This document shows, piece after piece, positions 54,410 through 61,699 of a stretch of DNA of 64,000 nt; the first letter of the stretch is position 1; every line of letters begins with the position of its first letter. The notes under the pieces are model-generated. The model ran no database searches. It saw nothing but the letters and a program-made list of their open reading frames with translations, and had not been told where the DNA came from. This DNA comes from Curtobacterium sp. BH-2-1-1 (GTDB lineage Bacteria; Actinomycetota; Actinomycetes; Actinomycetales; Microbacteriaceae): positions 3,038,001 through 3,102,000 of the forward strand of contig NZ_CP017580.1 of NCBI RefSeq assembly GCF_001806325.1. Direction: 5' to 3'. The position numbers were made by a program, and so were the translations under genes.

Positions 54410-54832
54410 GTGCCCGACACCACCCCGATCGAGCCCGACCACGTCGAGCGGCGGTCGCCTGCCCTCCTGGCGCTCCTCGTCGTCGTCGGACTCGAGTTCG
54501 CCGCCCTCGTCGTCGTGACGATCGTCCTCATCGTCGAACTCATCGTCGCGCCGGCCACGAGCATCGCGTCCGGGATCGCGCTGACGGTCCTCGCGGCCAT
54601 CGCGGCGCTCTGGCTCGGCTCCCTGTTCATCGGCCTCCGCAACCGTCGTCCGTGGGTGCGGTCCGGGATCATCGTCTGGCAGGTGCTGCAGGGTGCGCTC
54701 GCGATCGGGGCGTTCCAGGGCGTCTTCCGCGTGCCCGCCGTCGGCTGGTTCCTGCTCATCCCCGCGCTGCTGGGTATCACGCTGGTGCTGTCGCGACCGG
54801 TGACGGACGCGCTCGCCCGACCGGTCGAGTAG
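54410..54832 (+). CDS. Small four-helix membrane protein
   Basis: 140 residues from GTG at 54410, with GGAGGAA before it. Four membrane helices at about 17-43, 50-72, 80-102 and 108-128, separated by short loops; the second loop is basic (GLRNRRPWVRSG), which places it inside the cell. It resembles small actinobacterial membrane proteins found next to bcp or whiB1, with no assigned function. It is convergent with bcp across a palindrome of the GGAGGCGCGG family. Confidence 0.8.
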   Translation: MPDTTPIEPDHVERRSPALLALLVVVGLEFAALVVVTIVLIVELIVAPATSIASGIALTVLAAIAALWLGSLFIGLRNRRPWVRSGIIVWQVLQGALAIGAFQGVFRVPAVGWFLLIPALLGITLVLSRPVTDALARPVE

Positions 54833-54845
54833 ACGGTCCCGATCC

Positions 54846-54891
54846 ACGGACGGGAGGCGCGGTGCCAGCTGGCACCGCGCCTCCAGTCCGT
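54846..54891. terminator. 46-bp palindrome between converging genes
   Basis: Self-complementary about 54868.5 with one mismatch (A at 54884). It is otherwise identical over the palindrome to the one at 18349-18394, 36 kb away. Confidence 0.82.
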
Positions 54892-54905
54892 CGATCAGCC
54901 GGGTC

Positions 54906-55376
54906 TCAGACCAGGCCGAGCTTCTTCCGCAGGCTCGCCACGTGCCCCGTCGCCTTGACGTTGTAGAGCGGCAGCTGCACGGTGCCGTCCTCGTCGACCA
55001 CGATCGTGGAGCGGATCGTGCCGGTGACGATCTTCCCGTAGTTGTTCTTCTCACCCCAGGCGCCGTACGCCTTGTGCACGGCGAGGTCCGGGTCGGTCAG
55101 CAGCGGGAAGGTCAGGGCCTGCTCGTGCTGGAAGGTCTTGAGCGCCGGCAGGTCGTCCTTCGAGACGCCGAGCACCTCGTACCCGGCGGCCTGCAGCGAG
55201 GACATGTTGTCGCGGAAGTCGCACGCCTCCGTGGTGCACCCCGGCGTCGACGCTGCCGGGTAGAAGTACACGATGACCTTCTTCCCACGCAGGGCCGAGA
55301 GGGAGTGCTCGGTGCCGTCCTGGTCCGGCAGGGTGAAGTCGGGGGCGGTGTCGCCGGCGGCGAGACGGTCGGTCAT
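54906..55376 (-). CDS. bcp: Thioredoxin-dependent peroxiredoxin, BCP/PrxQ type
   Basis: 156 residues. It reduces peroxides in the cytoplasm using thioredoxin. The peroxidatic cysteine is C47 in STPGCTTEAC and the resolving cysteine C52, the PrxQ five-residue spacing. T44 and a downstream Arg (IRSTIVVDEDG) complete the active site. Full family length. It is transcribed away from the tRNA-Lys gene. Confidence 0.95.
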   Translation of the reverse strand: MTDRLAAGDTAPDFTLPDQDGTEHSLSALRGKKVIVYFYPAASTPGCTTEACDFRDNMSSLQAAGYEVLGVSKDDLPALKTFQHEQALTFPLLTDPDLAVHKAYGAWGEKNNYGKIVTGTIRSTIVVDEDGTVQLPLYNVKATGHVASLRKKLGLV

Positions 55377-55432
55377 GGGGCTCCTGTTCGTGGTCCGTGC
55401 CCCGAGTGGTCAAGAGCACGCGAAACCCATGC

Positions 55433-55438
55433 TATTGT
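55433..55438 (+). promoter_or_regulatory. -10 element TATTGT for tRNA-Lys
   Basis: TATTGT is 31 bases before the tRNA. The surrounding GCTATTGTTGTTT is unusually AT-rich for this genome. Confidence 0.5.
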
Positions 55439-55469
55439 TGTTTCCCGTTGCAGCACGGAAGCGCAACAT

Positions 55470-55545
<76 letters not shown>

Positions 55546-55547
55546 GC

Positions 55548-55576
55548 AAGGCCTCGACTCATCGAGTCGGGGCCTT
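55548..55576 (+). terminator. Terminator of tRNA-Lys
   Basis: AAGGCCTCGACTC pairs with GAGTCGGGGCCTT (one T-G pair) around the loop ATC, starting 3 bases after the CCA. Confidence 0.8.
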
Positions 55577-55650
55577 CGTCGTTCCCGGCGTGCGGTGCCG
55601 CACGGTGAGACACGCCCGGAGTGCGATTCGGCCGCGACTCCGCGTGCGGA

Positions 55651-56301
55651 TCAGTCGGCGGGGACGTCGACCACGCGCTCCTCGCCGACCACCGGGTCGA
55701 GCGCTCCCGCCGAGGTCGCGGCGAGGTCGGCACGCAGCGGTTCGATGCCGTCGCCCGGCACCCAGAGCTCGAACGTCGCGGCGGCGCCGTACGCGGGGTC
55801 GCCGAGCGTGGCTCCGTGGTGCCGGACCCAGTCGCGCAGCACGTTGTCGATCCGGCCGGCGTCGGCGTGCGGGACGTCCACCGTCACCCGGGTCAGTGCG
55901 CGCCGGTGCACGAGCGTCGCGCGGTCGAGGGCCTCGGACACCGAGGTCGAGTAGGCACGGACGAGGCCGCCGGCACCGAGCTTCACGCCCCCGAAGTACC
56001 GCGTGACGACCGCGACGACGTCGGTCAGACCGCGGCGCCGGAGCACCTCGAGCATCGGGACGCCGGCGGTCCCGGAGGGTTCACCGTCGTCGCTCGACCG
56101 CGCCTGGTCCCCGAGCACGCCGGTGACCATCGCGGTGCAGTTGTGCCGGGCGTCCCACCGCCGGCGGCGGACCTCGGCGATCACCCGGTCCGCGTCCGCG
56201 ACCCCGGACACCGGCGCCACGGTCGTGATGAAGCGCGACTTCGTGATGACGATCTCGTGTTCGACCGGGGCGGCGACCGTGGACGGGTACGGGGTGCTCA
56301 C
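55651..56301 (-). CDS. YigZ/IMPACT family protein
   Basis: 216 residues. The N-terminal IMPACT (UPF0029) domain has ITKSRFITTVAPV, ARHNCTAMV, the hallmark SSDDGEPSGTAGVPMLEVL and VTRYFGGVKLGAGGLVRAY; a ferredoxin-like C-terminal domain follows from about residue 140. The eukaryotic relative IMPACT controls translation through GCN2; bacterial members are thought to bind nucleic acid or ribosomes, with no firm role. The GTG at 56301 is preferred because a -10 element ends 7 bases before it. Confidence 0.9.
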   Translation of the reverse strand: MSTPYPSTVAAPVEHEIVITKSRFITTVAPVSGVADADRVIAEVRRRRWDARHNCTAMVTGVLGDQARSSDDGEPSGTAGVPMLEVLRRRGLTDVVAVVTRYFGGVKLGAGGLVRAYSTSVSEALDRATLVHRRALTRVTVDVPHADAGRIDNVLRDWVRHHGATLGDPAYGAAATFELWVPGDGIEPLRADLAATSAGALDPVVGEERVVDVPAD

Positions 56302-56308
56302 ACCGTCG

Positions 56309-56314
56309 AGGCTA
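56309..56314 (-). promoter_or_regulatory. -10 element TAGCCT, leaderless type
   Basis: On the minus strand, 7 bases before the GTG at 56301 of the YigZ-type gene. Confidence 0.45.
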
Positions 56315-56340
56315 GCGAGGTCCTCGTCGGCGGCTCGCGC

Positions 56341-56346
56341 TACCAT
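56341..56346 (+). promoter_or_regulatory. -10 element TACCAT for the HTH-ImmA operon
   Basis: TACCAT, 39 bases before the ATG at 56386, giving a leader of about 33 bases that contains the GGGGAGGAG ribosome site. Confidence 0.4.
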
Positions 56347-56385
56347 GTCCTGCACGACGTGCGGCTGGGGAGGAGTCCGATCGAC

Positions 56386-56826
56386 ATGGCGACAGCAGAT
56401 CCGAGGGGTGGCGTGCTCGACGCCGCGGAACTCGCGCGCCGGCTGAACCTCCTCCTCGACTTCGAGGAAGCGCAGCGCGGTGCCCCCGTCCCGTTCGCGG
56501 CGATCGAGGAGTACGTAGCGGCCCAGGGTGGCTCGCTGTCCCGGGCGAAGTGGACGTACATGCTCTCCGGCGACGGCCGTCGCAACCGTGACACCGGGCT
56601 GCTCCGCCTGCTCGCGGGCTTCTTCGAGGTCGACGAGCGCTTCCTGCTCGAGGACAGCGACGTCCCCGAGCGCATCGGCGCCCAGCTCGCCCTCGTCCGC
56701 TCCCTCCGATCGGCACGTGTCAGCGGGTTCGCCGCCCGGACCTTCCCCGGTGAGCTCTCGCCCGAGGCGCTCCGTCGCATCGCCGAGGTGCTCGAGGAGG
56801 AGTCCGCCCGGGGGAGCGTCGCATGA
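56386..56826 (+). CDS. XRE-like helix-turn-helix regulator, ImmA partner
   Basis: 146 residues with GGGGAGGAG before the ATG. The central part FAAIEEYVAAQGGSLSRAKWTYMLSG followed by LLRLLAGFFEVDERFLLED has the shape of the actinobacterial XRE variant in which the recognition helix follows a longer N-terminal helix. The C-terminal ~50 residues are helical and may mediate contact with the peptidase. The stop overlaps the ImmA-like gene by 4 bases (ATGA). By analogy with ImmR-ImmA and DdrO-IrrE pairs it should be a repressor that its partner cleaves; that is inference. Confidence 0.83.
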   Translation: MATADPRGGVLDAAELARRLNLLLDFEEAQRGAPVPFAAIEEYVAAQGGSLSRAKWTYMLSGDGRRNRDTGLLRLLAGFFEVDERFLLEDSDVPERIGAQLALVRSLRSARVSGFAARTFPGELSPEALRRIAEVLEEESARGSVA

Positions 56827-57290
56827 GCGCGCCGACCGACCTCGTCGAGGCGTTCTGGGCGCGTGGCGCGGCCGAGGGGTGGTCCGACGTCGACCAGGCC
56901 GTCGCCGCCGCGGCCGAGGTGGTCGGCAAGCCGATCGTCGTCCGTGAAGAGGCGTTCCTCGCCGCCGAGCCCGTGTGCGGCTTCGTGGCGACGCTCGAGC
57001 GGCAGCACCTGGTGATGATCTCCCCGACGGCCTCGCGGACGTTCCGCTCGTTCGTCATCGGCCACGAACTCGGCCACATCCTGCACCGCCACCAGGACCA
57101 CGCACCCCAGGCGGCCTACATCCGCGACGTCATCCCGGACCTGCCGGAGTACAAGGTCGAGCGGGCACTCGCCCGCGGGCTGTTCTCGAACGAGTACGAG
57201 CACGAGGCCGAGGTCTTCGCCGACCGGCTCGCCGGGCTCATCCGCGGCCACCGCGACCGTCCGAGCGCGTTCCGCGGGGTGTTCGGGTGA
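56823..57290 (+). CDS. ImmA/IrrE family metallo-endopeptidase
   Basis: 155 residues. The zinc-binding motif HELGH is at 81-85 in FVIGHELGHILHRH; a glutamate in EYEHEAEVFADRL downstream is the expected third ligand. In known pairs this peptidase cleaves the HTH repressor when triggered. It overlaps the HTH gene by 4 bases and the membrane-protein gene by 4 bases (GTGA), so all three are made together. No integrase or phage gene is near, so this is not an obvious mobile-element module. Confidence 0.9.
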   Translation: MSAPTDLVEAFWARGAAEGWSDVDQAVAAAAEVVGKPIVVREEAFLAAEPVCGFVATLERQHLVMISPTASRTFRSFVIGHELGHILHRHQDHAPQAAYIRDVIPDLPEYKVERALARGLFSNEYEHEAEVFADRLAGLIRGHRDRPSAFRGVFG

Positions 57291-58213
57291 TCGTCTCCCT
57301 CGTCCAGGCGCTGCTCCTGATCGCGGGCACGGTCACGCTGTTCGTCCTGCAGCGCGGGCAGGACCGCACGCTCGCGGTCACCTTCCTGCTGTTCGCCGCG
57401 ACGATCGTCACGAACGTCGACCCGCTGTACCGGTGGCTCGATCCGCTGTTCGGCGGGTTCAACGTGGTCACGGTCGTCAGCGACTGCCTGATGGTCGCGG
57501 GGACGAGCACCCTGCTCTGGGGTGTGGCGAAGGCCGTCGGTGCCGCACGGCCGTGGCTCCGGAACGCGATCGTCGCGACGTGCGCGGTCGTCGTCGTGGT
57601 GGTGATCGTGGCGTTCACCGTCCTCGACAAGCCCGCGACGACGACGACCTTCATGCTCGACGCCGGATCGCACCCGGCGGCGACGGTCTACTCGATCGCG
57701 CAGACGGTCTACCTCGGGGTGGCGCTCGGCGCGACCGGACTCATCTGCGTCCTGCACCTGCGCGAGGCCCGCACCACCACCGACCTCGTCGGCCTGTGGG
57801 TCCTCGTGCTCGGTGGGGTCCTCGGTGTCGTGCGGATGGTCGTCGTCGTGGTGATGGACCTCGCGCACGTCCTGGGCGACCTCGGCCTCACCCGGGCCCT
57901 CGCGCTGCCCTACGACGTCACGACCCCGGGTGCGGTGATCTGCGTGTCGTCCGGGATGCTCCTGCTCGTCATCGGCCACCAGGTCTCCCGTCGTCGGCGC
58001 TCCCGCCGGGTGGAGACCGCCCTGCGCGCCCTCACGCCGTTGCATGCGCGGATCGGCACCGACAACGCCTACCCCGACTCCGGCGACCCGGCGACGCGGC
58101 TCAGTCGGCTCATCGTCGAGATCAACGACGGCGCCCGTCGCGCCCGGCAGTCGCTGAGTGAGTCGGAGCAGCGGGTCCTGGCCGACGCCGAAGCGGCCCT
58201 CGACGCGGCGTAG
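57287..58213 (+). CDS. MAB_1171c/DUF6545-like multi-pass membrane protein
   Basis: 308 residues from GTG at 57287. About seven membrane helices occupy residues 1-235 (for example VIVSLVQALLLIAGTVTLFV and AVICVSSGMLLLVIGHQVS). The cytoplasmic C-terminal ~75 residues have ALRALTPLHARIG and RLSRLIVEINDGARRARQ, the region by which the MAB_1171c/DUF6545 group is recognised. These proteins occur beside XRE and ImmA genes across actinobacteria and are listed as putative transporters without evidence of substrate. Here it is the third gene of the operon and could sense or gate the signal that triggers the peptidase. Confidence 0.8.
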   Translation: MIVSLVQALLLIAGTVTLFVLQRGQDRTLAVTFLLFAATIVTNVDPLYRWLDPLFGGFNVVTVVSDCLMVAGTSTLLWGVAKAVGAARPWLRNAIVATCAVVVVVVIVAFTVLDKPATTTTFMLDAGSHPAATVYSIAQTVYLGVALGATGLICVLHLREARTTTDLVGLWVLVLGGVLGVVRMVVVVVMDLAHVLGDLGLTRALALPYDVTTPGAVICVSSGMLLLVIGHQVSRRRRSRRVETALRALTPLHARIGTDNAYPDSGDPATRLSRLIVEINDGARRARQSLSESEQRVLADAEAALDAA

Positions 58214-58279
58214 CGCCAGTCGTTACCAGAACGGGACATCGATCCCACTGGATGGGTCGACGTCGTCCGGGCCGCCGTG

Positions 58280-58302
58280 TAGGGTCTGTAGCAGGTGCTA
58301 CA
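58280..58302 (+). promoter_or_regulatory. -10 element TAGGGT next to a 16-bp operator-like palindrome
   Basis: TAGGGT (58280-58285) is followed one base later by TGTAGCAGGTGCTACA (58287-58302), a perfect 7-bp inverted repeat with a 2-base centre. It lies in the 207-base gap before the gene at 58421; a repressor bound here would cover a transcription start. Confidence 0.45.
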
Positions 58303-58320
58303 CGCGATGTGGCAGCACGG

Positions 58321-58359
58321 GGTGGGACTCGGCCGCGTTGGGGGCGGCCGAGCACCACC
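58321..58359 (+). terminator. Large hairpin after the HTH-ImmA-membrane operon
   Basis: GGTGGGACTCGGCCGC pairs with GCGGCCGAGCACCACC (two mismatches) around a 7-base loop; the inner 9 bp are perfect. It lies 107 bases after the stop at 58213 and could also cut short transcripts starting near 58290. Confidence 0.5.
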
Positions 58360-58408
58360 GGCCCCGGAGCGGCTCCGCCCGGCGCCCGACCCGGTGCCCC
58401 GCGGTGTC

Positions 58409-58414
58409 TAGGAT
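58409..58414 (+). promoter_or_regulatory. -10 element TAGGAT, leaderless type
   Basis: TAGGAT is 6 bases before the GTG at 58421. Confidence 0.5.
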
Positions 58415-58420
58415 CGTCGG

Positions 58421-58633
58421 GTGACCGTCTTCGCAGCCCTCGTCCTGTTCATCGGTGCCGTCTTCAACGTCGTCACCTGGCCGCGCTTCTTCCAGCGGGT
58501 CGCGAAGGACTCCCGGGCGCGTGACGCCGCCGGCAAGCCGACGACGTTCTACACGGTGCACCTCGTGCTGCTGCTCATCGCGCTGGCGATCGCCGTCGCG
58601 GCCGTCGTCGCGGGGATCCTCCTGCTCGTCTGA
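58421..58633 (+). CDS. Small two-helix membrane protein, SCO4848 family
   Basis: 70 residues. Two membrane helices (about 3-20 and 46-68) flank a basic middle section VTWPRFFQRVAKDSRARDAAGKPTTFYTVH, which is the conserved part of the SCO4848-like family in actinobacteria. Function unknown. GTG start directly after a -10 element. Confidence 0.85.
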   Translation: MTVFAALVLFIGAVFNVVTWPRFFQRVAKDSRARDAAGKPTTFYTVHLVLLLIALAIAVAAVVAGILLLV

Positions 58634-58792
58634 GCCGGTCCCGACTGGCCTCGCCGGCCCGGCCGGCTGCGAGCGTGTCCGTCGCCGAGGGAGCAGGATC
58701 GGCGCTGGTACCGTCGCCGCCGGAGGCCGGGCCAGAACCCGAATCCGTCCCGGGACCCGGCGACGACGGGGCTGTGGAGGCGACCCGGTGCC

Positions 58793-58834
58793 GGCCAGGA
58801 GGCGCGGTGCGGGCTCGCACCGCGCCTCCTGGCC
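58793..58834 (+). terminator. 19-bp perfect hairpin after the SCO4848-like gene
   Basis: GGCCAGGAGGCGCGGTGCG pairs fully with 58816-58834 around the loop GGCT. It belongs to the GGAGGCGCGGTG family and shields the response-regulator promoter from read-through. Confidence 0.8.
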
Positions 58835-58857
58835 CGCGACCGGTCGCGTCCAGGACG

Positions 58858-58890
58858 CTTCAGGCCTGCTTCAGCGGCGCACGGCAGGAT
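58858..58890 (+). promoter_or_regulatory. Response-regulator promoter with CTTCAG direct repeats
   Basis: CTTCAG at 58858-58863 and 58869-58874 are 11 bp apart, one helical turn, over the place of the -35. CAGGAT (58885-58890) serves as -10 and is 6 bases before the ATG at 58897. The layout suits an OmpR-type activator, presumably the regulator encoded here. Confidence 0.6.
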
Positions 58891-58896
58891 CGGGGC

Positions 58897-59574
58897 ATGC
58901 GTGTCCTGGTGGTCGACGACGAGGTGCGGCTCGCCGACGGCGTCCGTCGCGGGCTGGAAGCCGAGGGGTGGGCGGTCGACGTCGCCCACGACGGCGTCGA
59001 CGGACTGTGGCACGCCCGCGAGTTCGGCTACGACGCGATCGTGCTCGACCTGATGATGCCCGGCCTCAGCGGCTGGGCCGTGTGCGCGCACCTCCGTGCC
59101 GACGGCGACTGGACGCCCGTCCTCATGCTGACGGCGAAGGACGGCGAGTGGGACCAGGTCGAGGCGCTCGACGCCGGGGCCGACGACTACGTGACGAAGC
59201 CGTTCTCGCACCCGGTCCTCGTGGCGAGGCTGCGTGCCCTGGTGCGCCGCGGTGCGCGCGAGCGCCCGGCGGTCCTGACGCTCGGCGACCTCGTCGTCGA
59301 CCCGGCCGCCCGGACGGTCTCCCGGGCGTCGACGCCCGTCGAGCTGACGAGTCGCGAGTTCGCCGTCCTCGAGTTCCTGGCGCGCCGCGCCGGCGAGGTC
59401 TGCTCGAAGCGCGACGTCATCGAGAACGTGTGGGACGTCGACTTCGACGGCGACCCGAACATCGTCGAGGTGTACGTCGGACACCTGCGTCGCAAGGTCG
59501 ACCGGCCGTTCGGTCGCACCGCGATCGAGACGGTGCGCGGCGCCGGCTACCGGTTGGCGGCGGACGGTGGCTGA
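58897..59574 (+). CDS. OmpR-family response regulator
   Basis: 225 residues. Receiver: acidic pocket D7/D8, phospho-acceptor D51 in VLDLMMPG, LTAKDGEW with the conserved lysine, VTKPFSHPVLVARL. The C-terminal winged helix ends EVYVGHLRRKVDRPFG and RGAGYRL. It is coupled to its kinase by an 8-base overlap. Direct repeats before its own gene and before the PepSY lipoprotein gene suggest that it activates both. Confidence 0.93.
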   Translation: MRVLVVDDEVRLADGVRRGLEAEGWAVDVAHDGVDGLWHAREFGYDAIVLDLMMPGLSGWAVCAHLRADGDWTPVLMLTAKDGEWDQVEALDAGADDYVTKPFSHPVLVARLRALVRRGARERPAVLTLGDLVVDPAARTVSRASTPVELTSREFAVLEFLARRAGEVCSKRDVIENVWDVDFDGDPNIVEVYVGHLRRKVDRPFGRTAIETVRGAGYRLAADGG

Positions 59575-60910
59575 CGGCGGCCGCCGGCGCTTCCGGTCCG
59601 TCCGGGCGCGGACCACCCTCGGGGCGGTCGTCGTCGTGCTCGCGGCGCTGCTCGTCGGCGCGGCGGCGTTCGTCGTCGTGCTCCGCCTCGTCCTCCTCGA
59701 CGGGGTGCGGACCACGGCGGAGTCGGGGCTCGAGCAGGCCTCGGCTCGTGTCGAGGCCGACGGCGCCGGGGTCGTGAGCGGCTACGAGGACGTCCTCGTG
59801 CAGGTCGTGGGGGACGACGGATCCGTCCTCGCCCACGGGGACGACGCCGATCCACCGGCGCTCCCGACGGCCGACGAGTCCCGCTGGACCCATGACGGCG
59901 AGCGGTGGCTGCTCGTCGCCGACGACGTCGACCTGCCCGGCGGCGGGGACGCGACGCTGGTCTACGGGGTCTCCCTCGACCAGACCGACGCCGCCGTCGG
60001 TGCCGCGGTCGCGCTGCTGGCCGTGGGCGTCCCGGTGCTCGTGCTCGTGATGGGGGCCGTCACGTGGGTGGTCACCGGCCGGTCGCTCCGCCCGGTCGAA
60101 CGCATGCGCACCGAGGTCGAGACGATCCGCGCGGCACGACCGGACGCCCGGGTCGCCGTCCCGGACACCGGCGACGAGATCGCCCGGCTCGCCACGACCA
60201 TGAACACCATGCTCGACCGGCTCGACCGTTCCGCCGCGGGGCAGCGGCGGTTCGTCTCCGACGCCTCCCACGAGCTGCGGTCGCCGATCGCGACCATCCG
60301 CCAGCACGCCGAGGTCGCCGCGGCGCACCCCGACCGCGCCGACGTCGTCGAGCTGTCCGAGGTGGTGCGCTCGGAGGCGCTCCGGCTGCAGGACCTCGTG
60401 ACGGGCCTCCTCGAGCTCTCGCGGCTCGACGAGGGCGACGTGGGCGTCCGGCGTCCGGTGGACCTCGACGATCTGGCGCTCGACGCCGTGGCCCGGGCGC
60501 GTGGACGGCTCGGCGGGAGCACCGACGGGTCGATCCGGGTCGAGGGGTCCGGGATCGGGCCGGCCCGTGTCCTCGGGGACGAAGGGCTCCTCGCCGCCGT
60601 GGTCCGCAACCTCGTCGACAACGCCGTCCGGCACGCCGAGGGTCGGGTCGTCGTGGCGCTCGCCGAGCAGGACGGACGCGCCGTCCTGACGGTGGACGAC
60701 GACGGGGCGGGCATCGCTCCGGCAGACCGTGACCGCGTGTTCGAACGTCTCGTCCGGCTCGACGAGGCGCGCAGCCGGGACGCGGGCGGCGCGGGGCTCG
60801 GCCTCGCGATCGTCCAGGACGCAGTCCGGGCACACGGCGGGGACGTCGTCGTGACGGACTCGCCGCTCGGCGGCGCCCGGTTCGCGGTCCGCATCGCACT
60901 CGGCGGCTGA
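59567..60910 (+). CDS. Sensor histidine kinase
   Basis: 447 residues from GTG at 59567. Helices at about 17-44 and 147-168 enclose a short extracellular sensor of ~100 residues rich in Asp and Val. HAMP follows, then the phospho-acceptor His235 in VSDASHELRSPIATIR, the N box NLVDNAVRHAEG, VDDDGAGIAP and AGLGLAIVQDAV. It signals to the regulator encoded just upstream. The acidic sensor would fit a cationic or metal ligand, but this is a guess. Confidence 0.92.
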   Translation: MADGGRRRFRSVRARTTLGAVVVVLAALLVGAAAFVVVLRLVLLDGVRTTAESGLEQASARVEADGAGVVSGYEDVLVQVVGDDGSVLAHGDDADPPALPTADESRWTHDGERWLLVADDVDLPGGGDATLVYGVSLDQTDAAVGAAVALLAVGVPVLVLVMGAVTWVVTGRSLRPVERMRTEVETIRAARPDARVAVPDTGDEIARLATTMNTMLDRLDRSAAGQRRFVSDASHELRSPIATIRQHAEVAAAHPDRADVVELSEVVRSEALRLQDLVTGLLELSRLDEGDVGVRRPVDLDDLALDAVARARGRLGGSTDGSIRVEGSGIGPARVLGDEGLLAAVVRNLVDNAVRHAEGRVVVALAEQDGRAVLTVDDDGAGIAPADRDRVFERLVRLDEARSRDAGGAGLGLAIVQDAVRAHGGDVVVTDSPLGGARFAVRIALGG

Positions 60911-60918
60911 CCAGGGGG

Positions 60919-60952
60919 CTTCAGCCGTGCTTCAGCACCCGCCCGGCACCCT
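60919..60952 (+). promoter_or_regulatory. Lipoprotein promoter with CTTCAG direct repeats
   Basis: CTTCAG at 60919-60924 and 60930-60935, again 11 bp apart, then 11 bases to a -10-like CACCCT (60947-60952) that is 6 bases before the ATG at 60959. The geometry copies the one before the response-regulator gene. Confidence 0.6.
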
Positions 60953-60958
60953 GGTCGC

Positions 60959-61585
60959 ATGAACGCACTCCGCACCACCACAGCCCGCTCCACCCGTCGT
61001 GTCGCCGGCATCGCCGCCCTGCCGCTCGTGGCGTCCCTCGCCCTCGTCGGGTGCTCCACCGCGCAGTCCGACGGGGCCTCGTCCACGACGTCGTCCTCGT
61101 CCTCGTCCGGATCGGCGTCCGGCGGCGCGACCGCTGCGTCCGCCACGTCGAACGACGCCCTGCGTGCCGCCGTCGCCACCGCCCGCGACGCCGTGGGGTC
61201 TGGCACCGTGCTCTCGGTCGAGCAGGAGCAGAACGGCACCGCGTACGAAGTGCTGGTCGTCACCGACGACGGCACCGAGCACGAGGTGCACACGAACGAG
61301 GCCGGCACGGCGGTGTCCGGATCGCCGCGCACCGAGACCTCGGACGCCGACGACCGGGCCGAGAACGAGCGCTTCACGGCCGCTGCCGACCTGACCGTGG
61401 ACGACGCGGTCGGCCGGTTCGAGGACCTGCACGCCGGCACGATCACCGAGCTCGGGCTCGACGACCACCTCGGGAAGGTCGTCTGGGAGGGCGACGTCCG
61501 CGACGCCTCGGGCACGAAGCACAGCGTCCGCCTCGACGCGGGCACCGGCAAGGTCGTCACGGACGAGGTCGACACCGACGACTGA
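60959..61585 (+). CDS. PepSY-domain lipoprotein
   Basis: 208 residues. Signal peptide with lipobox ALVGC, then a Ser/Gly-rich linker of ~30 residues. Two PepSY-like modules follow: GSGTVLSVEQEQNGTAYEVLV with TDDGTEHEVH, and AGTITELGLDDHLGKVVWEGDV with VRLDAGTGKVV. PepSY proteins are thought to modulate peptidases or act in signalling outside the cell. The gene has its own promoter with the same operator as the two-component genes and lies 48 bases after the kinase stop. A feedback role on the kinase is likely but inferred. Confidence 0.87.
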   Translation: MNALRTTTARSTRRVAGIAALPLVASLALVGCSTAQSDGASSTTSSSSSSGSASGGATAASATSNDALRAAVATARDAVGSGTVLSVEQEQNGTAYEVLVVTDDGTEHEVHTNEAGTAVSGSPRTETSDADDRAENERFTAAADLTVDDAVGRFEDLHAGTITELGLDDHLGKVVWEGDVRDASGTKHSVRLDAGTGKVVTDEVDTDD

Positions 61586-61699
61586 GGCGCGGGCGCCGGC
61601 GCGAGCGCGGCCGTGGGCGCGGGCGCGGGTGCGAGGGCGTCGGTGGTCCGCGGTAGACCTGGGGCATCCGGCCACGCGCCGGCTCACCCGGGAGCGACG

